From the NCBI GenBank assembly GCA_026419785.1, contig JAODTK010005762.1, forward strand, positions 292,501 to 356,500: a DNA stretch of 64,000 nt. The letters run 5' to 3'. The notes under the pieces were generated by a model. The model saw only the letters and a program-made list of their open reading frames with translations. It made no database searches and was not told the origin of the DNA. The stretch comes from Sclerodactyla briareus. Taxonomy: Eukaryota; Echinodermata; Holothuroidea; Dendrochirotida; Sclerodactylidae. Of the stretch, positions 34,391-46,769 are shown in pieces (within the stretch, counting starts at the first letter, position 1; each line of letters opens with the position of its first letter). The position numbers were made by a program, and so were the translations under genes.

Positions 34391-36269
34391 ATAGCGCTTC
34401 CAATGAAATGAAGAAGGAAGTCAACTAACAGAGAAAAAAAAAAACAACACAAATAGATATACACTCCCTGCAGAGGTGGGTACTGAATCTGGCGTTGGAG
34501 ACAAACTTCGCAGGAAATGGCATTTACGGGCGCATTTATTCTTAACGAAACCAATTTCTTACTGAGATATCATCAGCTAGACATTTCCATTTGAGATGTG
34601 TTTCTACGTATCCGATTTAGAACCTTTTGCGAGAGAGACGTGGCCATCCCTTGCCCCACATAGCGGTTCATAAATTCATCACTACTTTTAGACAGGGGTG
34701 TTGGCATGAAAAAGGAAAAAAAACACTCACTGAGACGGTAACAATTTTATTTCCAATAGCCATCATTGTATACCCATTTTCAGACAAATACCACGCACAC
34801 GAATATAGAGGCACACTTACGCACATGCATCTGTGCATGGGCTGAATTGTCATCCGTGTCTATAGTAGTATCCGACTTATTGCGAGTCATTTAACCTCAG
34901 AATATACAGGCAGTCCGCCACCTCTCCCTTCCAGAGTGACTAAACAAAGAAACAATTATTTTCACGAAGAATGATTTCATGATACCAAGTGAATTGGCTA
35001 TGTTCGTTCAAAGGCCCGAACATGCAGTTGCATAATTTCCGTGCCCTCTGGTGACGCGTTGTAACAAACGTACGTCTCGCCCTGAAGTTTCAGTTACTTT
35101 TGGCCCCGGATTAAAACTCCACTAGGATTCTCGCGTACCCTATGGAAGCCTCCGCGTAGTTTTATACTGGCATCCCAATAGTGGCTGTCGATCAAACCAT
35201 AGAAACTGAATTTAAAAATCTGTTTACGAGCTGGAATAGGCCTAATCACTGCCCAAGGAACAGTATAACATGATTTCAAGAAATTCGAATAGTGTTCGTA
35301 GAAGACTTCGGTAGTTTTTTTTTTCACATAGTGGCCTATTATGTCCTTTTTATTGATCGGGCGGTGTGTCAAATTTTGGTCAAGATCTATCGAAGAGTAT
35401 ACAATTGGGAACCAATGAAGGATACAATTGTCAGGACACTACATGGCGACAGGGTAGATTTCCACTATCAACACATGAAATACTCTTCAATACCTTGAGT
35501 TAAACATGTCAAGAAAGTTTTCCTACGCATTTTTGTATTCGTTGAGAAGTTACACACGATATTTCGGAGGTGCACATTTGACTGCCGCACGTCGCAAGTG
35601 AACTAGGGTGGGGCGTCATGTGATCAGGCAGTGCAGCTATCTGGTGGTCTCGTGGCTGGCTTGAGTCCTGTATCAAATCCTCCCAATTTCTCGCCCGTGT
35701 CCATTTTCCGGCCGGTACCGTAGCGGGATGGCCGGAAACGGGACCATCATACCGGGGTAAACGTACAGGAAATTGACGCGTGCGGAGCTAAGAGAACATA
35801 TTTCTTAATGCCCAGAGGGTATTCATTCTAGAATAATGTACATGAGAATACAACCATTGGCTCCTGAGGAGAGGTGTAAAACTTTCCAAGGGGAAAGGGG
35901 AACAGCCCAGACCCTTGTACAACCATTCCACCGTATTCAATCCCATGCCGCACAAACGATAGGACCTCGGTCGGGAACCCGCGGTCCTTCGATTTTCACG
36001 CGGGTAGCCGTTGTCTGAAACACTCTCACCGTAATCAGGGTCTTAACCCACGCCCGCTAATGGAAAAATACCCTCGACCGGGGGGTGTGGGGTCGTTAAG
36101 TAGGGTCGCGGGGGAATAGCGGATACAATCTTACACGCGAATCGATTTTTCGACCACTTTGTTCAAGTGAGAGTCGGAGTGAAACCGGTTCACACGGTTA
36201 GGGTATACCATGGGTGCGGGTGCGGTCAATGTCTGTCGGCACCTTCCGTTCAAAGATATTCACTTTGCA
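34391..36269. other. No recognised feature
   Basis: Nothing convincing. A GATGGCCGGAAACGG patch near 35,729 may be a fragment of the GGTGGCGC family. Confidence 0.4.
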
Positions 36270-36270
36270 G

Positions 36271-36316
36271 GAAAAAAAAAAACAAAAAAAAAAAAAAAAA
36301 AAAAAAAAAAACAAAA
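36271..36316. repeat. A-rich homopolymer tract
   Basis: About 40 bp of nearly pure A with three C interruptions. The Lys-rich and Phe-rich frames over it are artefacts. Confidence 0.9.
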
Positions 36317-36859
36317 ATTAACAACATGCATGCAAGCTTTCCAGGTATTTGTAATCGGTTGATACGAATGTTGCCGTACATTCTTGTGTGCTCTGTTTAC
36401 AGTGGCAGTTTTTGCCATGTTGGCTATGACCATGAGGCCTGAAGTAAACAATGGTGGCAGTGTTGAGTCATAACTCCTAGTCAGTTGAAGACTGCGCTGT
36501 CTTTGGAAGTTTGTCATAGTGCTTGGTTTCATTTGATTTGGATGGTTTTTTTCGCGGGCCTCGGAGATTCTCCATCTCGCAAAACTATAACGGCAAATTT
36601 GTTAGATTACTTTCCATGCTTGTCGATCGCGTGATTCCGCTATCATGGTGTCATGACGCGTTTGCATAACATCTATGGCGAATCCTAGCCGTAGAGTTCT
36701 CATATGAAAGTGAGGATGGCCCTCCTGGACTGGCTAGTGGACGGGGATATCAGAGAGTCAGACCAACCAAAGTGTCTGGCACAGGTACTGAGAATTCTTG
36801 TGATTTTTTTCTGCAAGAGTTAGAGTCTGTATCTTCTTTTCCAATCCTCGGGAACTAAA
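36317..36859. other. No recognised feature
   Basis: Nothing recognised. Confidence 0.4.
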
Positions 36860-37150
36860 ATGCTGTTAGGTCCAATAATGTCAAGTGGATTATGTGGGAA
36901 TTGCCAAAGGACCATCTGAAATTCTGTTGCATCATAAAGGGACTCATATAGTCCGGGGGACACCACTTAAACTCAGGATTAGTTTTTTTATAGTAAGGTC
37001 CCTTGAAATTCTAATGGGACCTTACTGACTCAATATGGACTTGAACGGGCGGTGTTAACCCATAACTGTAATACCACCCCAGTGAGGGTCCATAATGTCC
37101 CGTTGGCTCATTTTGGAATCATCAACTGGACCATCTGAATCCCTCAATTC
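36860..37150. repeat. Two-copy direct repeat around a hairpin
   Basis: A ~55-bp segment (GTCCAATAATGTCAAGTGGA to GGACCATCTGAAATTC) at about 36,870 recurs, diverged, at about 37,088 (GTCCATAATGTCCCGTTGGC to GGACCATCTGAATCCC). Between them is a perfect 10-bp hairpin, GTAAGGTCCC / GGGACCTTAC, at 36,993-37,025 with a 13-nt loop. Confidence 0.55.
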
Positions 37151-39599
37151 CAATTTGGCTTGTCACCTGACGAAACCTTACGGGATTAAACTGGATGTTA
37201 TACGGGTAATCTAAAAATCTGGGGTGGCCTATTGGAATTGAATTGTCATGCATGCATTGAATTTAATTCAACCGATATTATTAGATAACAAGCCCTGCAA
37301 CTTTTGCGAATTATCAAGGAATGCATCACACTGTCTAAACGCGGGCTAGTGGCCTGCAAGCGAGGGACTTCCAGACATGGGTTTGTTCCATAGTGAGTTA
37401 ATTGTTAGTTAATCCTTGTATAGTCAGTCATGTACTCATGGATATAGATTACCCCCCCCCCTTCCCTTCCTTTCTGCTGACCTACCCCTCTCTACCCCCC
37501 TCTCCTCAAAGTAACTGGTACAAATATAAAAACGTAGGTGATGTCATACACTATAGTTCAAATGACAGAGGCTGTATCATATCTCGGGTCTTGTGGACGG
37601 AGAAACATTAGTGTCAGGAATCTCGGGCATAATATACTTGTGGAGGGATATACTGATGCAGCGACTAGAAAGTGATGGGGGGGTTGGCGTGCGATCGGAC
37701 CTCACAGTAGTGGGTTCGAGGTCGTGTGGACCCCTTCTGTAACTCTTCATCTATTAGTGACGAGAATTCCTGCATAAAAGGAGAAACCTCTTCTCTTCCA
37801 ATCGCGGTCACCTGTGGAGGCCTCGAATTTGTATTCCCTATTACAAGCCTGGAACGTTTATCCCATTTCCTTGGGACTGCCTATTGGTACAGATTGTGGT
37901 CGCTCGAGTCGGCATTTTTGTGTGCGGAAGGTACGGTGTGTTCCGCTGAAGTCTTTTGGGGTGGGAGGGCGCATCGTACTGATGACATTTTGCGGTTGAA
38001 GAGCTATACAGTCAATATGAGAAATCCGTGAAACGAAACAGTTTACTCACCAAAAATGCACGTAAAAATCGCAAACACCGTTCTTATCAAACCAATTGAA
38101 GATTGGTTAGTAGGCCTATCTTTTCATGTTAATTCGTACTCGCGTGAGTTTGCATTATGTGTATGACGCATTTTATTGGTGTATGCGGTATGGCACCAAA
38201 TCGGCTTCACCCGAGCACCAGACGTAAAATAGGACGAATGAGTGTAATTGGTTCGCAGGGATAAAGATCAAAATTTGATATCTTCACATAAAGCGATTTC
38301 ACTCCCAGTTTGGTAATGAGAATGGCATGTTTACGGTTCATCACATAGTTTTTCACCTTATGCGAACCATCCACCTTCGCAAAAGGAAACAAGAGGGCAA
38401 TCACCAGAGTTGCAGGATCTCATCGGCAAATGGGAACTAATCAGGTGGTTATACCTGAGCATGGTCGCGAGTTACAAATAGACGAAATTTATCAAAAATA
38501 AGTCTAGAGACCCTGTTTTCCCGGAAAAATATTCATATTCATAGAAATTTAAGTAAATTTACAGCATAAATTTTGGGAAACCCTTTGTTTCAATACTCTG
38601 TACCTTGTTCTAAAATTGGAATCGTTCACGTCCCAGGCCCTGCGTAAGGGGGGGGGGGGCGTGATGGGTGGTGCTGAGCACCCCAGATTTATCTGATGGG
38701 GTGCGGAGACCCCTACCGATTTCAGGTCATTTGTGTCCAGCACCCTTGTCGATTTTTGGCTTAAAGGCTGTCATGGATTAAAATTTGCACGAAATTTGGT
38801 ATTCCCGGTTTTCGATCAGCTGGCTGCGTAAGTGGTTATTCAGTGTACTTGATGTGTAACGCATATTTCTTATTAGATTGTTTAAAAATTGTGATGAGAA
38901 GGCGAAATGCCAGAAGAAAAAAAAAATCGCGCTGCTCGCGCGGTATCCTACTTTTCCGTTACACATGTATAATACAGTGGCCCACGTGTATACAATATAC
39001 GCCTTTGTCAGATCCTGGCAAATTAGATTTTGTCCATAGTGTCATCTTCAAGTGTGGGGAACATATAGGTAGGAACGAGGAGAAGTTTGGTTAGGACTGA
39101 TTCATGTTACATCCCCCCCCCCCCCTCCACACTACAACAATGCCGGAATCCAACTGCGATGTTCTTAACACTGCCACACAGGTTAGCTAATTCTTCCTAT
39201 TGCTCAGATGGCTTTGCAGCTTGACGTGCTGTTTTCAATAGAGGATGAAAGAGGAGATGTAACGAAAAACAGCAGGGAGGGGATCGTGCACATTAGTAGG
39301 GAAGTTTACGTGATTGACGTAGGGTACTACTAGGCGCGGGCGGGGCGAAACATTCTGAGACATGTAACAAGTTAGACGAAAAATTTGAGCGGATACTAAT
39401 CTGGAAAAAACTGGACCAAATGTATGCTGCCTGGCTCAATCCTTCAGATCAAATGACGGGAAATGCGCACAGTTTCCATGACAGTGATGTTCAAGCAAAT
39501 AGTCAATCTGCGGCGCTCCAACCCAAGTGGAAGGGTCCTCGATGGAATATAAGACAGGGCTATGGAGGGAAGGACACCATGATGAAGAAATGTAAGGAT
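37151..39599. other. No recognised gene; homopolymer tracts
   Basis: Poly-C runs lie near 37,451 and 39,107-39,125, and a poly-G run near 38,649-38,660. The 101-codon frame at 37,726-38,031 is not recognisable. Nothing else is supported. Confidence 0.4.
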
Positions 39600-40145
39600 T
39601 AACATCGATCAGTTTTCGGAAATTTACTGTCAATTTTCACTGATTGCATACTGCCATAGTTCGCGGGAAGTGCCGCTCCGTGCAATCTGATGGGGGGGGG
39701 GGGGGTGGGGGGTGGTCGTAAGACTATTTTTGTACGGTACGCGTCAACTGATGGTGGCGCGAATTGTAATAAAAAACGTAAATAAGTTCCTTCAAGAGTG
39801 TTTTTGAGATATACATTCGAAATTTATTGTCAATGTTGGGGATGTTGCTGTACTTTTTTGGGAGTACAACATGGAAGCACCGTTTCGGCAATCTGGGCGG
39901 ATTCATAAGGACTACAAAATTTCCTTGTACCTATACGAGGCCAAGTGTGGGCCCAAATTTGTGAGGAATAAAACATCAATTAAGTTCCTTCAAGAACGTT
40001 TCTGAAAATACAAATTTCTGAAAATTATTGCCAATTTAGAGACGTTGCTCATGCTGCCATACAGGCGGGAATGGCCGTTCCTGCAATTGAGGGTCTATAT
40101 AAAAACGAAAAATTTCCCTCTACCTACGCGTCGGCGCGGCGGAAT
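39600..40145 (+). repeat. Tandem ~200-bp repeat of the GGTGGCGC family, block 1
   Basis: About three diverged units. Each has AAGTTCCTTCAAGAACGTTT, then a GAAATTTATTGTCAATTT-like stretch, TGTTGCT..CTGCCATA, a TTCCTGCAATCTGGG segment, an AAAATTTCC segment, and a CTACGCGTC..GATGGTGGCGCG end. A second block with the same units lies at 41,580-41,965. Confidence 0.65.
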
Positions 40146-40179
40146 GTTACTTCTTATTGGGAGGGGGGGGCTAATGTGT

Positions 40180-40290
40180 ACTGTTCACTGCATCTAAGTC
40201 TTAGCGCCCCCATTGGTAGCGGTAGCGTCGAATTTTTTTTGGGGGTTTCAGCCCTCTAGATGGCCGGAAACGGCATTGGCGGAGTGGCCT
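40180..40290 (-). repeat. GGTGGCGC-core repeat family, minus copy
   Basis: The reverse complement begins GCCGTTTCCGGCCATCTAGA and ends CCAATGGGGGCGCTAAG..TTAGAT, matching the plus copies at 50-52 kb in order and length. Confidence 0.6.
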
Positions 40291-41579
40291 GTGCTACAAT
40301 ATGTAAGGCATAAAAATGGATATCTTTTCATAATAGTACTCTTTTTACATATTCCTAACTTCCTAACTCATCTGAAGAAGGAAGCACATGCTGAGTAGGG
40401 ACATGTTTTGTCTTGAATTAATTCGAATAGTTTCAGCCTCCCTTAATCCGTGACAGGCATATTACCAGTCGAAATAAATACAAGGAATAAGACTGCACCA
40501 CTCTGTTTATAATGCGTCCCATATATACACCGAAGCGTACAATTGTTAAATTCATTTTAATGGCTCTGACTTAGGGTCGTAATAGGCTCTACGTCCTGAC
40601 AGCATCGCAAACCACCTCGATTGATTTGATTTGATGGGTTGCCTGGAGCAAAATTACCAACGTGCTATGGTACATAATGGGCACTCATATTATCAATTCA
40701 AACCGCCAGTAGATTTTTTGCGAGCATTTTTTAATTTACTTCCTTCGCTGCATAGTACCTAATGTCAGATTGTTTTATTTATTTGTGTACACGAATTTTG
40801 GCTGAAATATGATCCCAAGGACAATATCGTCCCAACGTAGACTAGCGTCGTCAGACATGTTTATTATCCCTCCATGAGTGTTCATCCTTTTCCGATGGGG
40901 GGGGGGGGGGAGTAGTGAATGATGTCAACCCGATGCGACACGCAGTACTGGCCTTCTGCTCACGAGTATCACAGTACGGCCATTACGGGACCTCAAAGAT
41001 GCAACTGGAGATGACTCATATTGCTATATAAGCCTCCGAAATGCTTATATGATGATCTTCACTATTCACGGAGTAGTCCTAGAATGTTGAAATATTAATT
41101 TAAACAATCAGGCGATAGCAATTCAATACATCATTGAATGTTTTTCGAACCTGCAATCTTGGGGGGGGTGGGGGGGGGGCTAAAGCAAGCATTCCCACCT
41201 CATTTTTTTCATGGGGGGGGGGGGGGCTGAGCCAGGCGCAACCAGGGCGTCGTGTTCGAGGGCTCACTATTTTTTATAAAGCAATCAATGGTCACCTTTC
41301 ATTCCCATTAGTGCCATCACGTCCCTGTTATTCGACCCTCTCGGCACACTTACACTAGAGCTCGTTCAACACGAGCAGCAAATAAAAGACTGCTATAGAG
41401 CTGTCAGACTGAACAATCTACCTGAGCTATCGTGACCATCAACGATAGTGAAAAGTTCCAAGTGGCAGTCAGAGTTCATCTCGCAGCCCATCATGATGAT
41501 TTCTGGTTTTTTCACGCATGCACACTAGTCTGACGCCGCCTGGTTCCACCGGGACGTTGGCTAGAATTCCTCCCCTCAA
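40291..41579. other. No recognised gene; poly-G tracts
   Basis: G runs lie at about 40,898-40,911 and at 41,161-41,227 (two interrupted runs). Nothing else is recognised. Confidence 0.4.
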
Positions 41580-41965
41580 AAGATCAAGACGTTTCTAAAT
41601 ATAATTCCTTGCAATTCATTGCCGATTTTGGGGACATTGCTTACTGCCATACGGTCCGGGAATTCGATTTCTTCCTCCTTCTTCCCTTCAAATCTGGGGG
41701 GGGGGGGGGGGGGGGTCTGTAAAAAACCAAAAAATCTTGTTACCCTACGCGTCAACAACCGACGGTGGCCCGAATTGTAAAGATTAAAGATTGATCAGTT
41801 CCTTCAAGAATGTTTCTTGAAATAAGAAATTCGGGATTTTCGACTGATTTTAGGGTTGTTGCATGCTTCTGCCTTACGGACCCCTAAGTGACTTTTCCTG
41901 CAATCTGGGGGTCTGTAAACTGCAAATTCCCCTTGTTCGCTAACGGCCAACCCGGTAGCGCTTCC
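41580..41965 (+). repeat. Tandem ~200-bp repeat of the GGTGGCGC family, block 2
   Basis: Two units like those at 39,600-40,145. In the first unit the internal AATCTGGGGGTCTGTAAA segment has a G run of about 20 (41,697-41,715). In the second unit, ~200 bp downstream, the same position has only five G. This is direct evidence of homopolymer expansion inside a repeat. Confidence 0.65.
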
Positions 41966-42885
41966 GCTTTGGATGGTGCTTACCCTCATATGTCCCATCA
42001 AGATTCAACCAGATCGCCCGCCCTATCATTATCAACTGAAGACAGTGAAAGTAATTATTATCCAAGTGATAATATCAAAAGCAGGAGCACTCCCTTTTCC
42101 CTTATACCGGTCGGCCTCAAACTGACGGCGGTCCATAATGGGACCCTGGTAACATTTCCCTACACACACCAAAAACCTTGCTATTAGCCCGCTGTTCACT
42201 GTTATTTTGCCTTTTGCCTTATGGTGTCGCCCTTGGCCTCGTGCTGCTAATTACATATTTTAGGGTACCGTTACCGCGTCACGTTATTCGCTATGAATAA
42301 CTAAAAAAAAGTATACATAAAATTGCAAAAGAAAAAATCTTGAAAAAATGAAAATGACGAAAATATAGATTTTCCTGTAGGGGGTAGGGTGAGGTCTTTT
42401 GGTTGGGTTCAGGAAAGCTCCGGCACCCCCATATAGAAAATCGTTTTCGCGGGGGCTGTTTTCATGCCTGCAATTTCTAATTTATAACTCTGAAAACAGA
42501 ACAGATTTTCGAAAATTCCCAAATTTGGCCAAAAATCCATTTCCTCCCCCCCCCCTAAAATCCAACATTTTTGGTAATTTTTGGCTGATTGCATGGACAC
42601 GTTGTACTTGTTGCCTTTTTACATGCTAACAAAGTTTGAAACTATTCAGCCCTCAAGATTAGCGATATCTTGAAAAATAGTGAAAGTATTCGTAAAAATG
42701 AGAAATTGCCCCAAAATTCGTTTTTTTTATTAAACCCTCTAATTCCAATTTCGATAGTTTCCACATCCACCTAATACCTTCTTGAGAACAAGATATGTTT
42801 TGTGAAAAATTTGTGTGTGCAAAATTTGACTTGTTCAGCCATCCCCACTTGGAGATATTTTGCGAAAACCCATCAAAAATCTGAC
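41966..42885. other. No recognised gene
   Basis: Contains fragments that resemble the same repeat family (CCTGCAATTTCTAA..GAAAATTCCCAAATTTGG, and a poly-C run at about 42,546-42,556). No coding signal. Confidence 0.35.
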
Positions 42886-43105
42886 GGACTCGCAAACGCA
42901 CTCACAACACACACACCACACACACGAAGCACACAACGGGACTCTTTCGCGAGTGCACCTTAATCTGGATCACCCGGCACCCATGGGTACCCCACCAATG
43001 GGTACCCCTCAGTGGATGTTTCCTAACCACCACTATGAATACCATAGCAACCGTTGCTATGGCCACCAGCAACAGTAAATATAGGTGAAATGGCACTTTA
43101 CTACA
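42886..43105 (+). repeat. CA-headed dispersed repeat, copy 2
   Basis: A CA-rich tract (about 42,901-42,933) is followed by sequence aligning to 2713-2890: CACCCATGGGTACCCC, the palindrome CCATAGCAACCGTTGCTATGG, and AATATAGGTGAAATGGCA. The palindrome differs in sequence from copy 1 but keeps its symmetry, as if both arms were under structural constraint or by coincidence. Confidence 0.6.
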
Positions 43106-43107
43106 CG

Positions 43108-43137
43108 TCTCATCCGGTCCCTTCGGGACCGATGAGA
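43108..43137. other. Short hairpin
   Basis: TCTCATCCGGTCCC and GGGACCGATGAGA pair around a TTC loop with one bulged C. It is too isolated to assign a role. Confidence 0.5.
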
Positions 43138-43317
43138 TATTATCACATTCATCCACCCACTACACCCGGGCCAACCCGCATCCTATGGAAGCCTCGCAGA
43201 GCTAGGATTCCATTGTGGCGTACTGTATGCGTGTCCGGATGGATGTGAAAATCACAGGTTTCCGAAAACGGAAAACCCTAGAAGTTAGGCGGACAGACCA
43301 TAAAAATGCAGCAGCCC
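43138..43317. other. No recognised feature
   Basis: Nothing recognised. Confidence 0.4.
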
Positions 43318-43900
43318 ATGCAATCGTCGTTCATTGACTTCGATACAACCCATCTCGTAGTCCGTGCCCTCATCCTATCGAGAATGGGACTATGGGAACA
43401 GCCTTCTCTTGGGTAACGAAAGCCGACATTCTACGGTTAAAAAGGATTCAAAAATGGGCTGCTAAATAATTGCCCAGGTTGAGAATAGAGCATGCAACAC
43501 CCTCTTTTCTTAGACTGCACTGGCTACCCACGACAAAGAGGATCCATTTAAAGTTATTGTGGTGTGTTTATCATGTTTAAAGGGTCAGCCCCCGCAATGT
43601 TATCATCCTGTGTCTCACTAACACTCCATCGTCTAACCTCCGATCCTCTGCAGATAATACTCGCCTATTGGAACACAATACCAATAGAATCCGAAATCAG
43701 GAGAGGCGTCGTTTCTTCCGGTGTGGCAATTCCCAGATCTGGATTCGCTCCCATCTACAGTAAGAGAGCTGCCAACTTTGAACACATTCAAGAAACATCT
43801 GAAAAATTTTATTCGCCTAACTTGTGTTTGCAGCTTTATAGCGCTACGATCTTCATGGCGCCAGCGCTTTATAAATATATCATGTAGGTAGGTATGATGG
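43318..43900 (+). pseudogene. 3' end of a CR1/L2-type LINE (ORF2 C-terminus), decayed
   Basis: Reading across frames gives the hallmark C-terminal region of CR1/L2-like ORF2 proteins: VRALILSRM.DYGNSLLLG, LKRIQKWAAK, EHATPSFLRLHWLPT, FKLL.VYH, RNLRSSADNTRLLE, RRFFRC, and ELPTLNTFKKHLKNFI. The stretch ends with GCGCTTTATAAATATATCATG and then TAGGTAGGTA, which resembles the simple-repeat 3' tail of such LINEs. Multiple frameshifts and stops show it is dead. The 5' part, including the catalytic RT core, is absent (5' truncation, as is usual for LINE insertions). Confidence 0.85.
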
Positions 43901-44382
43901 GCTATTTGAGGAAGATATTCAATAGAAATCATTCGCGGTGACACGCATTTGTATACGCATCAGTGCATATGCCCATTTTCCCTATTCAGTGTTGCGGATT
44001 GCTTTCATTTAGAATTCGTTTTGCCTCTGTGGAACCAATATCTATCTTTGTAAACTAGAGGGAACATATTCAGACACTAGCCCCATCTCAGCTGACGTTG
44101 ATTCGCGATTTTTCACATGCGGACCAGGACCGGCATACCCAACAATGGAATCGTCGCCTAATCCATTCAAGTCAGTCCCAACAATTTTCTGACGATTTTC
44201 AGCACGCAGTAGTACATTTTGAGAATATTCAAGTTTTCGTGCGTTTCTGTCGACTGTTAGTCATTCGCCTCCAATGAAGGAACCGATTGGCTGATAAGTG
44301 ATGTGAAACCATACATCACTTAACAGAACTACAGTCCCGGCCACCAGGAGCTTCGGCCAGATTAGACGCCAGAACAAGACAG
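43901..44382. other. No recognised feature
   Basis: Nothing recognised. Confidence 0.4.
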
Positions 44383-44443
44383 AAGATAGATAGAGAGATA
44401 GATAGATAGATAGATAGAGAGATAGATAGATAGATAGATAGAT
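44383..44443. repeat. (GATA)n microsatellite
   Basis: About 60 bp of GATA repeats with two GAGA interruptions. Confidence 0.95.
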
Positions 44444-45885
44444 TCGAAGACAGATTATTCTTCTGTTGTAACTTCTCCTTTTTTGGTATCGCTACCAATC
44501 ATCCGGCTTATTGCACCCTCTATTCTGGAAATGTTCGGCATATGCCATCATCAAACCGGGGTAGTGAGTTAATGTAAGTATCCGATCAGACATATGTCGG
44601 AACGGGTTGAGAGCCCGTTTTCTCACCTCATCCGTAGAAAAAAACTAACCAAAGGCGGAAGACTGCAGTAGACTGTTGTAGGTTCTCTCAGCGCGGCCGG
44701 GCGTTAGTTGAGACTTTTGACCCAATCTTCAAATCGTCAAAGGTGTCCCAGGAGCAATGAACATAGTATTTAGGTTGATGATCAATACCAAAACGAAAAA
44801 ACAAACAATTATGGAGAGACTGGACAGATAAACAGACTGGAAATTGAAATTATCGTGGATTATGCTAGTGTGTCGGGTCATGTGGACTTACTTCTGGAAA
44901 CTAGAAAACATGTCGAATTTAAAAAAACTAAGGTCATTGGTTTTTGATCAACTGAACCCTTCGTGTTTACCATCTTCGCATTTCAGGAAGATGAAATGGC
45001 TTCCAGTCAAGTAACAGAGTTTCTCCCAATTGAAGTTAAAATCATATTTACAACAGGTTACTAAACAAAAAATGGAATTGTCCACCTAGCCCCCTGACCT
45101 CCAAATCCTCCCTGTGACCTCATCAGTATAATACCAGCACCAGTAGTTCTTCAGTTGTTGTTCCTGGGTGCAACATATAATGGTTTAATACTTTCCACTA
45201 TATTTGTTTGTACTTTATTGAACTCTTGCATCTACTATACAGATCTTGGTAATCTGATATCTGTTAAACGTGCAATCAAACTTATGACTACTGTACCTGG
45301 AAGAAGAATACGGCCATATTTTTTTGTATTTCATCGTTTCTGGTTTTTGGTGTCATTGGGTGCCTTTGTTTTGTTCATGTTTCTATTTATAGACCACGTG
45401 GAATAAAGCTGCACTAACACTTTTTTCCCTGTCTTTCTATTTATGTATCCATTTTGTTCTTGAGGCTCTGCAAATAAATGTGCAAATACATAAAGAACCA
45501 ATCAATCATTATTCAAAGTTTCAGGATATCCATTGAAATTAGGGTCAACTTTCTTCCCCCAAAACTATCCGGCAGTCTGAAAGACTTTTAAAACCGGTAA
45601 AAATGAATGAATTTGAACAATTTTGAATTCAGCGAATTCGATTCATACACGTTAAATGTTATTGTGTGGAGAATGAAGTTCAAACATACCGATGAGCAGA
45701 TTGGGTTCTGTTACAGAATATATGGTCAATATTGTGGGAATAGCATGCGAAATTCAAACTTGGACCAAGTGAATAAGATAACAACGTGACGTTCTATATA
45801 ATTTATAGATGTGTGTTCAAGTTCGATTTTGGATGACCAGATTTGTTCTTTGGAATTGTCTTTATTATGAGAGTCACTTTTGAAA
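44444..45885. other. No recognised gene
   Basis: An 83-codon hydrophobic frame (45,155-45,406, plus) with two membrane-like stretches is present but not recognisable. Nothing else is supported. Confidence 0.4.
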
Positions 45886-45894
45886 CATAATTAC

Positions 45895-46760
45895 CGTGAC
45901 CGCCCGATGTTTCATACGGCCTTTATTCATAAGGCCCGTATTCATAACGTGGCACATTTTTTGAAGAAAAGGGTCTGTTATTCATAATAAAAAAGGGTCT
46001 TTGTTCATAAGTCATGTTCATAATGACCAAAAAGGCCCGTTTTTCATAATTATCAAAAGGGTCTGTTATTCATAACAGAGCACAAAGGCCGATATTCCAT
46101 AATAGTTAAAAAGGTCCGCTATTCATAATGGCGAAAAGGGTCCGGAATTCATAAAAGCGAAAGGGGACCGTTATTCCTAATAGCAAAGAGGTCCGTTATT
46201 CATAATCGCAAAAAAGGCCGTTATTCATAAATAAAAAGGTGGGAAAAAAAAAAAGGAAAAAAAAAATCCGTTATTCAGAATCGCGGAAAGCCGTTATCAA
46301 TAATGTGTTTCTTTTCAGATATACTTGTCAAGCAGATGATTCTACCTATACGATGTCCGGCAAGGATGCAAACCCTAGAACTTCACCTTTTTGTCAGCTG
46401 CATCCCTGGCAGAGATCCACGACCGGTGTTTGTTTCCTATTATGAAAAGCGAACCTTTTTTCCATATTCTGAATATCGTACCCTCCCCTATTATGGATAA
46501 CGGACCTTTATTCCTATTATAATATCGGACCTTTTATTTTTTTCCATTATGAATAGCGGACCCTTTTTTCTCATTAATGAATAACGGACCCTTTTCCACT
46601 GTTATGAATAACGTACCTTCTTTGGATTTATATATCGGACCTTAGAAATAAAGAACCTTTTCGGCCATTATGGATAACGACTGGACCCCAAAGACCTTTG
46701 AATAAAATGCCTTATGACCAACCGTACCTTATGATAAACCCCTATAACCACGGCTGTCAC
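45895..46760. mobile_element. Foldback transposon with minisatellite arms, copy 2
   Basis: Same architecture as 18,784-19,712. The left arm (45,895-46,302) repeats a TTATTCATAA..AAAAGGGTCCG unit, the right arm (about 46,437-46,760) is the inverse, and the centre (about 46,303-46,436) matches the first copy (AATGTGTTTCTTTTCA, GTCCGGCAAG, GCAAACCC, CACGACCGGTGTTTG). The left tip is CGTGACCGCCCGATG; the right tip, reverse complemented, is GTGACAGCC. CATAATTAC occurs perfectly on both flanks (45,886-45,894 and 46,761-46,769), a clear 9-bp target duplication. This proves it moved as a unit. There is no coding capacity. The MULE assignment rests only on the 9-bp duplication and long inverted ends. 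Confidence 0.85.
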
Positions 46761-46769
46761 CATAATTAC

